Positions 1 through 8,693 are shown, counted from the stretch's first letter. The stretch is 64,000 bases of DNA from Hahellaceae bacterium (GCA_024234575.1 JACKOB010000003.1:496001-560000), one strand, 5' to 3'. The notes: generated from the letters alone by a model not told the origin. Program-made: numbers and translations.

Positions 1-2
1 TA

Positions 3-398
3 CAATTGGATAATGGCAAGAGTTATGAACTTAACGCCATGTTTAAACCAGCTAAGGTGGGGCAAGCAGAAGCTTGGGGAACATTTCGAAATAACCTGGC
101 GGCCTGGCCTAAAGGATTAATCATCCCCTTTGAAGCCACCAAGAGAACGCTTCGGGGTTTAGTAAACTGGTTGATCGTTTTTACGCTGCACTCCTTTTCT
201 TTGCTTATGCTGCCGCTGTTGTCCTTATTCGGCTACTCAATGAAAGCGTACACGCTGTTTACCCGTGAAGACCAGGAAAAAATGGAGCAGTACCGGGAAG
301 ATTTAAGGCTGGTTTACAAGAAGCTCGCCGACATTAGCGACCAAGAAGAATATCAGCGTAAGCTGAGTGAAGAAATTGCTAAGATAAAACCCTATTAA
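3..398 (+). CDS. Hypothetical membrane protein, 5' end cut by the window
   Basis: The reading frame is open from the first bases of the window, and the only early start is a TTG at position 6 with no visible ribosome site, so the gene most likely begins upstream. About 130 residues are visible. A strongly hydrophobic stretch rich in Leu, Phe and Ser at about residues 52-78 looks like one or two membrane passes. It is followed by a charged, probably helical cytoplasmic tail ending in IAKIKPY. I do not recognise the family. It converges on the cNMP/rhodanese gene. Confidence 0.6.
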   Translation, partial: QLDNGKSYELNAMFKPAKVGQAEAWGTFRNNLAAWPKGLIIPFEATKRTLRGLVNWLIVFTLHSFSLLMLPLLSLFGYSMKAYTLFTREDQEKMEQYREDLRLVYKKLADISDQEEYQRKLSEEIAKIKPY

Positions 399-462
399 TA
401 ATTCGTAGTTATCCCACCTGTCCTCGTTAAGCCACATAGCTAGTCTAATTTTGTACAGACAG

Positions 463-485
463 CCCAGCCACTTTAGTTGGCTGGG
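463..485. terminator. Hairpin between convergent genes
   Basis: CCCAGCCA and TGGCTGGG form a perfect 8-bp stem with a 7-base loop, in the 97-bp gap between two convergent genes. There is no clear T-run on either side, so terminator function for both genes is inferred from position and stem strength. Confidence 0.4.
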
Positions 486-495
486 GGTGGTAAAA

Positions 496-1578
496 TTAAC
501 GGCCTCTAATAACAAACGCTTTAATGCTGTTTTGTGCCAGGATGTGTGCAGCTATTTCATTGCGCTGGCCGCCGTCATCCGATAAGTAATAAGTTTTTGA
601 TTTATCAAGTCGTGCCACTTTATCTCTAAGCTCATCAATAGGAATGTGCAGGCAGTTAGGCATGGGGATATGCTCAAACTCCGTCATTGACCTGATATCA
701 AGCATCGAAGCCGATGTGCCAGCCTCGGCCTTAATAGTTTCGTATTCCGCTGGCGTTACATATTGTACTAAAGGGTCATGCAATAAGCTTTGGAACGAAG
801 TCTTATCCAGTCGCGCTAACTGGCTGTCTTCATTCATCACAACCGATGCTGAACGCACCGTTTCTGATACCAGTGCCTCTTCGCCAAAGTAAGCGCCAGG
901 TTTGAGTGTGGCTACTTTTGTGGTGCCATCGCCAACCAATACGCTGGCACTGCCTTTGATGAGCAGGTAGAAGTAGTCGCCATCATCGCCTTCCTTAATG
1001 ATCACTTCGTCTTTGCTGGCCTTAATTCTTTCAAATTTTTCGAAGAGCTCAGTGATGTTGCTGGGTGGAAGATTAAAAAACAAGGGGAATTCCAGCAGGC
1101 TTGTCATCCAGTTGAAGTAGGCCTCATCAAACTCACCTTCTGCGGTTGTTGGTCCATTTGATGTGGTGCTGGCTGTGTGTTTCTTCTGCAGGGTTTTCAC
1201 TTCCCTGGCTTCGGACTCGCTCCAGGCAAGCGCCCGGTCAATAAACTTGGGGTCAAGTAATAACAAATGTCCTGGAGTATTTGCTTTAACGGATACGCCG
1301 TTAGGAATAAGTTTATTGATCGGATGCAGACAAATCGGGTCGCCACTATCGATTTTAGTGCTTGATAGTAAACCTTTTTTAGCCGTGATTTTTCCGGCCA
1401 GCAGATAGTAGGAAAAGGCCAGGTCATGCTCTTTTTCAAATATCACTTCTCCCGGCTCAAAAATCACCACTTTACTGTTTTTCAGGGTTTGTGATAAATA
1501 CTTGGGTGATAGCTGGTCCAGCGGCGAGTACTTTACCAGTGTATCTTCGGTGATATTCAATTGTGCTTGAAGTGACAT
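496..1578 (-). CDS. Double cyclic-nucleotide-binding domain protein with degenerate rhodanese domain
   Basis: This 360-residue cytoplasmic protein has two cNMP-binding-like domains (about residues 20-115 and 160-270) and a C-terminal rhodanese domain (about 275-360). The second cNMP domain keeps the phosphate-binding-cassette pattern FGEEAL at 231-236 followed by Arg242. The first is more divergent. In the rhodanese loop the position of the catalytic Cys (pattern CxxGxR) reads DDGGQR with Asp334, so sulfurtransferase activity is unlikely and the domain is probably a binding module. There is no membrane segment and no DNA-binding domain, so it is not a Crp-type regulator. The ATG follows an AAAGGGG ribosome site. 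It is divergent from the GGDEF-PilZ gene, with 209 bp between them. The ligand is unknown. Confidence 0.85.
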   Translation of the reverse strand: MSLQAQLNITEDTLVKYSPLDQLSPKYLSQTLKNSKVVIFEPGEVIFEKEHDLAFSYYLLAGKITAKKGLLSSTKIDSGDPICLHPINKLIPNGVSVKANTPGHLLLLDPKFIDRALAWSESEAREVKTLQKKHTASTTSNGPTTAEGEFDEAYFNWMTSLLEFPLFFNLPPSNITELFEKFERIKASKDEVIIKEGDDGDYFYLLIKGSASVLVGDGTTKVATLKPGAYFGEEALVSETVRSASVVMNEDSQLARLDKTSFQSLLHDPLVQYVTPAEYETIKAEAGTSASMLDIRSMTEFEHIPMPNCLHIPIDELRDKVARLDKSKTYYLSDDGGQRNEIAAHILAQNSIKAFVIRGR

Positions 1579-1787
1579 AAAATCCCCTTTATGCGTAAGT
1601 CCATAAGGGTGTTATAGTCGATACAACGGCGTTTTGCGAATGCTATTTCTTTGATCTGTGCTTACTCGCACTTTCTGCGAATAAGGCGATGTACTAGTCA
1701 AGTCAGCGGTCAAAAAGTTACACTGTTACGCACGCCGTAGAAATATAATAATTCTCGTTTGAATCTCGATCACATAGCAGGGTAACT

Positions 1788-2948
1788 ATGGATAATGTTC
1801 GCGCTAGAGTATTTTCAATCAGTGTGGATGCCGTGGATGACGATGCCTTTATCGCAGAAGTTGAATCAATGGCGAAGCAAATGGGAAACTGCGTTTATCA
1901 GGCGGTGTTTGATTTGTTTACCGACATTGAGCTTTCTGAACCTGAAGCGCAGAGCCACTGGCGAAAGTTACTGGTCCATAGAGAAACAATGAGCCGGGCA
2001 ATGGGCAGAAATGTTCACCTGGTTGCGGTTATTAGTGATTATTTAACGCTACACACGCAAGCGCTCGAAAACCCCAAAATAGTTGAAATAAGCGCGTTCG
2101 ATAAAGCTACCCAAGAGTCGACACACGATAGCCTGACCGGGCTTTTTAATCAGAACTACTTCCAGCACGTGCTTGAAAATCAGTTTGCTTTGGCGCGACG
2201 CTATAATAGCGACCTGTCGCTGCTATTCATGGATGCAGATGATTTCAAAGAGGTTAATGACCAGTACGGACATCTTGCCGGTGATGCAGCATTAAAGGTA
2301 ATTGCCAATATTATCCAGGACTCTATTCGTGAGAGCGACATTGCTGCGCGATACGGTGGTGAAGAGTTCGTTGTGATTATGCCGCAAACGAATAGTATCG
2401 ATGCGCTTATATTGGGGGATCGTATTCGCAAGCTGATTGCCAATTACTCCCTTACCTATAATGAGCACCAAATATCTTTAACCATTAGTGGGGGGATCGC
2501 TTCCTTTCCTGCCAATGCAAAAAATTCCGAAGAATTAATCTATTTTGCCGATAGTGCCTTGTACCGGGCCAAGGGGGCAGGAAAGAATAACATATCCCTG
2601 TTCAAAGAGGATAAGCGGCGATTTTTGCGTATTAATTTCTCTCAGCCACTACAGGTGAAAGAACTGGATTTTAAATCGACTGAAACATATGCAGGCCTGA
2701 GTAAAGATATTTGTGTGGGCGGCATTTTGTTTGAAAATGAGAAACAGCTGTCTTTAGGAGCAAAAATTCAGATCAATGTTCCTATTGGTGAAGGTGATCC
2801 ATTGTTGCTCATCGGTACGGTTGTGCGTGTAGAAATGCTCAATGAAAACCGTTTTGATATTGGCGTGGTGATCGCCTTTAAAGAAATGGATAAAGTTGCC
2901 AAAAATGAGATATCCCGATTTTTGTTTGAGCAAATAGACAAGAAGTAG
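1788..2948 (+). CDS. GGDEF diguanylate cyclase with C-terminal PilZ domain
   Basis: The 386-residue protein makes and probably also binds cyclic di-GMP. Residues 1-105 are an unrecognised helical region. A GGDEF domain spans about 110-272, with the active-site motif GGEEF at 190-194 and an inhibitory-site RESD at 181-184, exactly five residues upstream. A PilZ domain covers about 275-384, with RRFLR at 277-281 matching RxxxR and DICVGG at 307-312 replacing the usual D/NxSxxG (Ser to Cys). There are no membrane segments, so it should be cytosolic. It is followed by the YgjP-like gene 60 bp downstream and then a response regulator, all on the same strand. Cyclase identity is firm. Binding of c-di-GMP by the PilZ domain is inferred. 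Confidence 0.9.
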   Translation: MDNVRARVFSISVDAVDDDAFIAEVESMAKQMGNCVYQAVFDLFTDIELSEPEAQSHWRKLLVHRETMSRAMGRNVHLVAVISDYLTLHTQALENPKIVEISAFDKATQESTHDSLTGLFNQNYFQHVLENQFALARRYNSDLSLLFMDADDFKEVNDQYGHLAGDAALKVIANIIQDSIRESDIAARYGGEEFVVIMPQTNSIDALILGDRIRKLIANYSLTYNEHQISLTISGGIASFPANAKNSEELIYFADSALYRAKGAGKNNISLFKEDKRRFLRINFSQPLQVKELDFKSTETYAGLSKDICVGGILFENEKQLSLGAKIQINVPIGEGDPLLLIGTVVRVEMLNENRFDIGVVIAFKEMDKVAKNEISRFLFEQIDKK

Positions 2949-3008
2949 ACGCTTACATCCATTCGCTTTTCTATCCTAAATATCTGCTCAGGCCATTGCG
3001 ACCCCTTT

Positions 3009-3512
3009 ATGAAGTATTTGTCAGGCTATCCCGACGCTATTGTTCAGCAAGCTAAATCTTTGCTAGACGATAATAGAGTCGGGGAGATTCTTTTAAAAAA
3101 ATATCCTTCGGCGCACCCTTACCGCACAGATAAGGCATTGTTTTCCTTTTGCCAGCAAATGAAAAATGACTATTTGCGCCAGTCACCGCCGTTGGTCAAG
3201 GTTGTCTATGACGATAAACTAAAAATTGTTCAACACGCGTTGGGGGTTCATGCGTCGATTTCACGTGTGCAGGGCGGCAAGCTGAAAAATAAGAAAGAGA
3301 TTCGTATTGCATCGCTATTCAAAACCACCCCAGAGCCTTTCTTGCGGATGATTGTTGCCCATGAATTAGCGCACATTCGCGAATTGGATCACAACAAAGC
3401 ATTCTACAAACTCTGCGTGCATATTGAGCCAGACTATCACCAGTTAGAGTTTGATACCCGCTTATATTTATTACATCTCGACCGCTATGGACCGCTTTTT
3501 GATCTAAACTGA
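3009..3512 (+). CDS. YgjP-like (DUF45) zinc metallopeptidase
   Basis: The 167-residue protein carries the zinc motif HELAH at residues 118-122 with a third ligand candidate His128 (HExxHx5H). This matches the YgjP/WLM-type gluzincin-like family. It has no signal peptide or membrane segment, so it is expected in the cytoplasm. Homologues are mostly uncharacterised and the substrate is unknown. It lies between the GGDEF-PilZ gene and a response regulator on the same strand, with gaps of 60 and 65 bp, so the three may be co-transcribed. Confidence 0.8.
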   Translation: MKYLSGYPDAIVQQAKSLLDDNRVGEILLKKYPSAHPYRTDKALFSFCQQMKNDYLRQSPPLVKVVYDDKLKIVQHALGVHASISRVQGGKLKNKKEIRIASLFKTTPEPFLRMIVAHELAHIRELDHNKAFYKLCVHIEPDYHQLEFDTRLYLLHLDRYGPLFDLN

Positions 3513-3577
3513 TAGCTACATTTCTGACAGATGGTGCGATTGCTAACCCATCTTCATCGTAATTAAGGTGTGTATCT

Positions 3578-4705
3578 ATGGTGAACTCTCTTCCTTTGGT
3601 CATGGTCGTTGATGGTGACGAAATACATCGCGAGATGCTTGAGAATATGCTCGAAGACGACATGCTGGTGATATCTGTTGGCTCGGCTCAAGAGTGTCTT
3701 AACTCGCTACAGTATAAAAAACCGGATGTGATGATTGTCGATCCTGAAAATGAAAACATCAAAGGGTTTGAGCTTATTGCTAACATCCGAAACAGTCTCG
3801 AGCAACAGGCTTGTTCTTTCATCGTGTTAACCAACGACAACTCTTTTGATGCCCGAATTCAGGCCTATGAAGCTGGCGCAAACGACTTTATATCCAAGCC
3901 ATTTCAGCCGGAAGAACTGCTTGCAAAAGTTCAACTTAATCTTAACTCGAAGAGCTTTTACAAAAAGTTAAAGCAAGATGCGCAAGAAGCGATGAAAACA
4001 GCGTTAAGTGCGATGAAACAAAGTAGCGATCTGGGGCTGGTGCTGCGATTTATGGAAGAGTCGATCGTCACCGAATCACATTCGGCTTTGGCGGATGTCA
4101 TTGTTGATTATATGGGGCAGTTTGGCGTTGAATCATCGGTCTTTATTATTATTGATGACGATGCACATTACTATCACTGTAGTGAAGACTCCCAGGAAGC
4201 GCTGTTAATGGCGATGTGCCGCGAAAAGGGCAGAATTGTCGATGTGGGGTTGGTCACTGTAATTAACGGGAAGAATGCGTCCATTTTGGTTAAGGAAATG
4301 CCCACTGATGAAGCTCGCTATGGCGAAATAAAAGATGTGTTGGGCATCATGATTAACCTTGCCGATGCACGTTCAAAATCGATAGCGACCGCCAATGCAC
4401 TCAAAGACGAGCAAAAGTTTGGCGTTCAGGCATCCGTTCAGCGTGGCATAGCAAAGGTCAATAGCATGCAGTCACAGCTTGCAAAACACACCGACGAATT
4501 GTCTAGTTTAATGTTGAGCTTTCGCGGCAGAATACAGGAATCACTGCTCGCTGTTGGTGCTTCCGAGCATCAAGAGCAAATGTTTCTGGAAATGGTTGAT
4601 GACTCAATGGAGCAAATGGAATCAGCGTTTAATGGCGTTATTCGGCTGGAATCGGATTTTAAAGGTTTGATAAAAGAGCTAACAGGAATGATACAGAGCA
4701 AATAG
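3578..4705 (+). CDS. Response regulator with uncharacterised output region
   Basis: Residues 5-122 form a receiver domain with the acidic pair Asp12/Asp14, phospho-acceptor Asp55, Thr85 and Lys107 (SKPF), so it should be phosphorylatable. The remaining 250 residues are not a DNA-binding, GGDEF or EAL domain. A helical linker at about 123-155 leads to an alpha/beta region at about 160-265 that looks sensor-like (possibly GAF-like, unproven), and then to a Gln/Glu-rich probable coiled coil at about 280-375. A GTG/ATG-rich alternative start was not needed: the ATG begins just before the first beta strand. No histidine kinase gene is in the window, so the partner is unknown. Confidence 0.85.
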   Translation: MVNSLPLVMVVDGDEIHREMLENMLEDDMLVISVGSAQECLNSLQYKKPDVMIVDPENENIKGFELIANIRNSLEQQACSFIVLTNDNSFDARIQAYEAGANDFISKPFQPEELLAKVQLNLNSKSFYKKLKQDAQEAMKTALSAMKQSSDLGLVLRFMEESIVTESHSALADVIVDYMGQFGVESSVFIIIDDDAHYYHCSEDSQEALLMAMCREKGRIVDVGLVTVINGKNASILVKEMPTDEARYGEIKDVLGIMINLADARSKSIATANALKDEQKFGVQASVQRGIAKVNSMQSQLAKHTDELSSLMLSFRGRIQESLLAVGASEHQEQMFLEMVDDSMEQMESAFNGVIRLESDFKGLIKELTGMIQSK

Positions 4706-4728
4706 CGGGACTTATTTCGAAATCCGTT

Positions 4729-4747
4729 GATGCTTTCTTTCAGCATC
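4729..4747. terminator. Small hairpin between convergent genes
   Basis: GATGCT and AGCATC form a 6-bp stem with a 7-base loop in the gap between the response regulator and a convergent small gene. There is no T-run, so this is a weak call. Confidence 0.25.
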
Positions 4748-4784
4748 TGCGGACTTCGTTGTAGTTTTGTTTCGGGGTCTGTGA

Positions 4785-5009
4785 TTAATGGTCTGCTCCC
4801 ACTCGGTTGTATACTTTGCCAAATAACTCTGCTTCCAGCTCATTGCGTAATTTAGGGTCGCTATAAACCGACGAATTTCCTGACCAGTTAACCTCTACCC
4901 ATTTATTTACGTCAATACCAGCTATGGCAATTCGGCCATTGGTAACGTGATATCTGATTGGTGTGCCATCGATGATTAAATCGTGCACTTCTGCGTGCGA
5001 ATGTTCCAT
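4785..5009 (-). CDS. Small conserved-looking hypothetical protein, 74 aa
   Basis: The 74-residue protein starts at an ATG preceded by AGGT seven to eight bases upstream. It is soluble and acidic, with alternating hydrophobic residues that suggest a small beta-rich fold (LIIDG, IRYHV, RIAIAGI) followed by a helical C-terminus. I do not recognise the family. It has its own AT-rich upstream region of 250 bp shared with a divergent solute-binding protein gene. Coding character is supported by the ribosome site, an in-frame stop right after a typical C-terminus, and the lack of any better frame. Confidence 0.6.
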   Translation of the reverse strand: MEHSHAEVHDLIIDGTPIRYHVTNGRIAIAGIDVNKWVEVNWSGNSSVYSDPKLRNELEAELFGKVYNRVGADH

Positions 5010-5259
5010 AATTTTTACCTGATCTTATTTATATATACATTGATTAGCCTAGCCCTATTTACTGATTGTATACAAATTAAACATAGTTAATGGTTTCAAT
5101 AATTTAGAAAATATGTTTAAGAGGCTTTGTTCGTAACTAGGTAGATTGGTTGTTCTTAGTACAACACCGGAATGTTGCGATCAAATGACAGCACCTCTTT
5201 TCGTGTCTCGTCATATGGATGCGTGCGTCATCAGCGTCTAAACTGAAAGGACTAAAACA

Positions 5260-6042
5260 TTGAGAGAGAAGCTAATGACTTTAGGGTCAGTGGTTAAAAA
5301 GCGTTTATTCGTGTTGATGGTATCAGCCGTCATTTCTTCGTTTGTCTGGGCGCAGAAACCAGAGATCTCGTTGGTTGCGCCAGATTATCCTCCTTATTAT
5401 GGAGCAGGTTTGCCGGAGAAGGGGTTTGTTTCACAGATTATTGTGGCGGCGATGGCGGACGCCGGTTACGACGTTTCGCTGCAGTTTTTACCTTGGAAGC
5501 GCGCCGTTGAACATGTCAAAGTTGGGCAGGCAGACGGTCTCTATACGGTATGGTATCGTGAAGATCGAGAGTCCTGGGCGGTGTTCTCAAAGCCGGTTTA
5601 CTACGATGAAATTGTCTTTATTAAGAAAAAAACGCTGGCAATTGATTACCGCACACTTGAGGATTTAAAACCTTATCTTATTTCTGACGTGTTGGGGTAT
5701 ATGTACCCAGAGCAGTATCAGAGCGCTGCTCTTCGCAAGAAAAATGCGATGAATGATCATGAAGCCCTGAAGCGTATGGTCTTGGGCGGGGCTGATTTAG
5801 CGTTGGTCGACAAAGTCCAGTCACAATTTCTTTTACGAAATATGGGTGAGAGCCTCGATTATTATGACTACCTGGACCCGCCTCTTGAGCGTGTCGCCAG
5901 TCATTTAGTTTTGTCTGTGCTAAAGGCCGATGCCGAGCAAATCATAAAAAAGTTTGATAAAGCCCTGGCGGCAATGAAGGCATCCGGTCGGGTTGATCAA
6001 ATTGCTGATGACGCCGGCTTTAGTCGAATCGGCTTCCAATAG
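5260..6042 (+). CDS. Periplasmic solute-binding protein, family 3 type
   Basis: This is a secreted amino-acid-type solute-binding protein (SBP_bac_3 fold) of 260 residues. A signal peptide runs to about residue 31 (SSFVWAQ). The mature part begins with the family pattern of a strand followed by DYPPYYG, then PWKRA and RED/WAVFS, which are recurrent in these small orphan binding proteins. The start at TTG 5260 follows GAAAGGA at a good distance. An ATG at 5275 is the alternative and would shorten the signal peptide by five residues. No permease or ATPase is nearby, so it may serve sensing rather than import. Confidence 0.85.
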   Translation: MREKLMTLGSVVKKRLFVLMVSAVISSFVWAQKPEISLVAPDYPPYYGAGLPEKGFVSQIIVAAMADAGYDVSLQFLPWKRAVEHVKVGQADGLYTVWYREDRESWAVFSKPVYYDEIVFIKKKTLAIDYRTLEDLKPYLISDVLGYMYPEQYQSAALRKKNAMNDHEALKRMVLGGADLALVDKVQSQFLLRNMGESLDYYDYLDPPLERVASHLVLSVLKADAEQIIKKFDKALAAMKASGRVDQIADDAGFSRIGFQ

Positions 6043-6088
6043 ATGCTTTATATCGGTGAACTTTGTTAAGGCAAAGTATTGATAAGGC

Positions 6089-6523
6089 TTAGTATTTGTT
6101 GGCTAGTTTCTTAAGGCCTTTCACTATTGGTGTCTCTATGGCTTTTTTCAAAAGCGGCCCCAGTAACGGCAAGGCAACCTTTGGTTCAAACTGAATGGTA
6201 TAATGCAGGTGAGTCATCCCGGCAGACGTCGTAAACTCCATTCTCCCAATATGGTTTTTTATGGGACTACCTTTGCTGACCTTGTATTCCATTAGTTTGT
6301 TTGGCTCAAAGGTAATCACTTCTTCCTCAAAGGCCGGGGCTGGGAAAACACTAATTTGCCTGACTGACCCGAGACCGTTTTTAAATCCACCCGATCCATC
6401 TTTGATGCGCGTAATGTTCGCCCCAAGTATTTTTCCAAAGGCCACATGGTCTGTGAGTTCTTGAAAAACTCTTTCAATAGGGGCTTTGAACGATTGTTTG
6501 ATAGTAATGTATTGCATTGCCAT
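6089..6523 (-). CDS. SRPBCC (START-like) family protein
   Basis: The 144-residue protein has the helix-grip layout of the polyketide-cyclase/START superfamily: an N-terminal strand with IKQSFKAPIERVFQELTDH, alternating strands, and a long C-terminal helix (LKKAIETPIVKGLKKLANKY). Such proteins bind small hydrophobic ligands, and no ligand can be inferred here. The ATG follows AAAAGGA at seven bases. It converges on the solute-binding protein gene with only 46 bp between stops. Confidence 0.8.
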   Translation of the reverse strand: MAMQYITIKQSFKAPIERVFQELTDHVAFGKILGANITRIKDGSGGFKNGLGSVRQISVFPAPAFEEEVITFEPNKLMEYKVSKGSPIKNHIGRMEFTTSAGMTHLHYTIQFEPKVALPLLGPLLKKAIETPIVKGLKKLANKY

Positions 6524-6970
6524 TTTTGATCCTTTTAGAGTATTCCGTTTAGATTGGGGAAGAGGTCAAAGAATAGAGATTTTGTCGTGACGAGGCAATG
6601 GGTGAACCCGTATTCACTAAAGGGCGACTGGTTGCAGGTGTCCCTCGCACCATCATTGATCAGGGATTGCTTGGCTGAGTTAGCCCCTTTAACAGAAATG
6701 GTTAAATGTTGACAGTCTTTACCGCCCATTGTATTGACTTTTTGATATCTCGGTATAGACTAAGTTTAGCTTGAAATTTAGGTTTTATGATATGTCCCAT
6801 CGCACGTAGTTCCGCTTGCAGTAACTCGTTGGATTCCTCATAAGTAAGACTCTTTTTTGTAGCTAAACCGCCTGGCAACAGGTTTGAAAAATCTGGTATC
6901 AGAAACTCTGTTATCAGGAATGAAAAAACGCCCGAATTTGGGTGAAGTGATTAGGAATAGGAAAATTATT
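6524..6970. other. Intergenic region with cold-shock leader
   Basis: This 447-bp stretch separates the SRPBCC gene from the divergent cold-shock gene. A 64-codon minus-strand frame (6535-6729) lacks a ribosome site and family features, so I do not call it. A sigma-70-like promoter at 6734-6761 would give the cold-shock mRNA a leader of about 200 bases. That is typical of csp transcripts, although I see no clear cold-box sequence. Confidence 0.5.
6734..6761 (+). promoter_or_regulatory. Candidate sigma-70 promoter of the cold-shock gene
   Basis: TTGACT (5 of 6 matches to the -35 consensus) is followed after 16 bases by TAGACT (4 of 6 matches to the -10). It is on the correct strand, about 210 bases upstream of the cold-shock start codon. 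Confidence 0.35.
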
Positions 6971-7180
6971 ATGTCAAATACTACAACTGGCACTGTTAAG
7001 TGGTTCAACGAGAGCAAAGGTTTTGGTTTTATTCAGCAAGAGTCTGGCCCAGACGTTTTCGCTCATTTCAGTGCGATTGTTGGCGACGGATTCAAAACTT
7101 TGACCGAAGGTCAGCGTGTTGAGTTCACTGTGACTCAAGGCAAAAAAGGCCCACAAGCAGAGAACATTGTAGCGTTATAA
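6971..7180 (+). CDS. CspA-family cold-shock protein
   Basis: The 69-residue protein is a single cold-shock domain, a small beta-barrel that binds single-stranded RNA and DNA and melts mRNA structure. RNP1 appears as KGFGFIQ and RNP2 as VFAHFSAI, preceded by the hallmark [11 protein letters not shown]. The frame is open for another 29 codons upstream, but the ATG at 6971 is preceded by AGGAATAGG and matches the usual family length, so I use it. A strong terminator follows 66 bp downstream. Regulation through the long leader is likely by analogy with cspA. Confidence 0.95.
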   Translation: MSNTTTGTVKWFNESKGFGFIQQESGPDVFAHFSAIVGDGFKTLTEGQRVEFTVTQGKKGPQAENIVAL

Positions 7181-7245
7181 TTCCAGGACAAGCGCTTGGT
7201 GAATCGCTGGTTTAAGCGACGACATTACCCAGGCGGTTGTTGCAG

Positions 7246-7278
7246 AAGGCAAGTCATAATGGTCTTGCCTTTTTTTTT
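7246..7278 (+). terminator. Rho-independent terminator of the cold-shock gene
   Basis: AAGGCAAG pairs with CTTGCCTT around a 10-base loop and is followed directly by a run of T. This is a textbook intrinsic terminator. Confidence 0.9.
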
Positions 7279-7310
7279 GCCTTTTGTAAGTTCGTTCGGT
7301 GTATTAGTGC

Positions 7311-8693
7311 TTAAAAACGTCTTACCTGAAATTTCCTGCCTTTTATTTTACCGTCTTGAAGCCCGGCTAAAGCGGTTTTAGCAACAGAGCGGTTCACGGC
7401 GACATAGGTAACGAACGGAAATATCGTTATCTTACCGACATCATTGCCGTTAAGGCCTATTGCCCCAGTTAAAGCCCCAAGAATATCAGTTGGCCGGATT
7501 TTATCTTTTTTACCACCATCAATACTTAAGGTAACCATGGCAGGTTTTTCGGGGGTGGATCTGGCATGCTGAGGCAACGAATTGATATCGGTGATGCCTA
7601 TATTCTGCTCTTGCATGCTATTGATTAGTTCATGTCTTGCTTGCTCACCCTCGGCACACAAGCTAAAGGCCGCTCCTTTGTTGCCGGCTCTCCCTGTTCG
7701 GCCAATACGATGAATGTAGACCTCTGGATCCCAAGGCAGGTCATAGTTGATAACTGCATCAAGATCATCGATATCGATACCTCTTGCGGCAACGTCTGTT
7801 GCAACCAGCAAAGAAATACTTCGATTCGAGAATCGCACGAGGGTTTGGTCCCGATCTCTTTGCTCCATATCACCTTGTAGCGGCAATACTAGATATTGCT
7901 CATTACGCAGCATATCGGCCACGTCATTACAGACTTGTTTGGTGTTGCAGAATATCACTGCATGGGCAGGCTTGTGGTGTGCCAGCAGGCGAATCAGTGC
8001 CTGATCCTTCTGATCTTTATCTACGCGATAAAACTGCTGCGATATTTGCAGTGGTGCGTGCGTGCTTTCTACCTCTACAATGCTTGGGTTGCGCTGAAAT
8101 CGCTCACTGAGCTTGCGAATATCTTCAGGGAAAGTTGCTGAGAATAAAAGGGTTTGTCTATTGTTGGGCAGTTGTTCAGAAATGGTAATGATGTCGTCAA
8201 TAAACCCCATATCGAGCATTCGGTCTGCTTCATCAAGCACAAAAGTTTCTACCTGGTCAATTTTTAGGGTGCCTTTACGCAGATGGTCTTTGATTCGTCC
8301 CGGCGTGCCGACGACGACGTGTGCACCGTGCTCGAGCGAGCCGATTTGTGGTCCAATGGGCTGACCACCACAAATGCTGAGTACTTTAATATTGGGCAGT
8401 TGCCGAGCCAGGCGGCGAATTTCGTCAGCCACTTGCGCGCTCAACTCGCGAGTTGGGCAAAGCACGAGAGATTGCACGCCAAAACAACGGGGGTTGAGCT
8501 TGGTAATAAGTGGCAGGCCGAAAGCCGCTGTTTTACCACTGCCGGTCTTGGCTTTACCTATCAGATCCTGGCCCTGCAGCGTGATAGGCAGACTCTGTGC
8601 CTGTATAGCCGTCATTTCGTGGTAACCCAATGACTCCAGATTACGAAGAACTTCGGGCGCGAGTGGTAGGGAATTGAACGCAGTATCTGACAC
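7311..8693 (-). CDS. dbpA: ATP-dependent RNA helicase DbpA
   Basis: DbpA is a DEAD-box helicase that acts on 23S rRNA hairpin 92 during large-subunit assembly. The 460-residue protein (E. coli 457) has the Q motif TAIQAQ near residue 28, Walker A AKTGSGKT at 48-55, DEAD at 154-157, SAT, and the helicase C motifs ARGIDID and HRIGRTGRAG. The C-terminal 75 residues form the DbpA-specific RNA-binding domain, with DILGALTG, VGKI and YVAVNR. The start is a GTG with a GAGAGA ribosome site nine bases upstream. It converges on the cold-shock gene and is divergent from nothing close by. Confidence 0.95.
   Translation of the reverse strand: MSDTAFNSLPLAPEVLRNLESLGYHEMTAIQAQSLPITLQGQDLIGKAKTGSGKTAAFGLPLITKLNPRCFGVQSLVLCPTRELSAQVADEIRRLARQLPNIKVLSICGGQPIGPQIGSLEHGAHVVVGTPGRIKDHLRKGTLKIDQVETFVLDEADRMLDMGFIDDIITISEQLPNNRQTLLFSATFPEDIRKLSERFQRNPSIVEVESTHAPLQISQQFYRVDKDQKDQALIRLLAHHKPAHAVIFCNTKQVCNDVADMLRNEQYLVLPLQGDMEQRDRDQTLVRFSNRSISLLVATDVAARGIDIDDLDAVINYDLPWDPEVYIHRIGRTGRAGNKGAAFSLCAEGEQARHELINSMQEQNIGITDINSLPQHARSTPEKPAMVTLSIDGGKKDKIRPTDILGALTGAIGLNGNDVGKITIFPFVTYVAVNRSVAKTALAGLQDGKIKGRKFQVRRF

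Noticed and set aside
1579-1787. Possible c-di-GMP riboswitch ahead of the GGDEF-PilZ gene
   Set aside because: The gap lacks the conserved GEMM core and tetraloop pattern.
6535-6729. 64-codon minus-strand frame upstream of the cold-shock gene
   Set aside because: It has no ribosome site, Cys/His/Ser-rich non-protein-like composition, and overlaps the likely cold-shock promoter and leader.
6884-6970. 29-codon N-terminal extension of the cold-shock protein
   Set aside because: The family length and the AGGAATAGG site both support the ATG at 6971. The upstream part is leader RNA.
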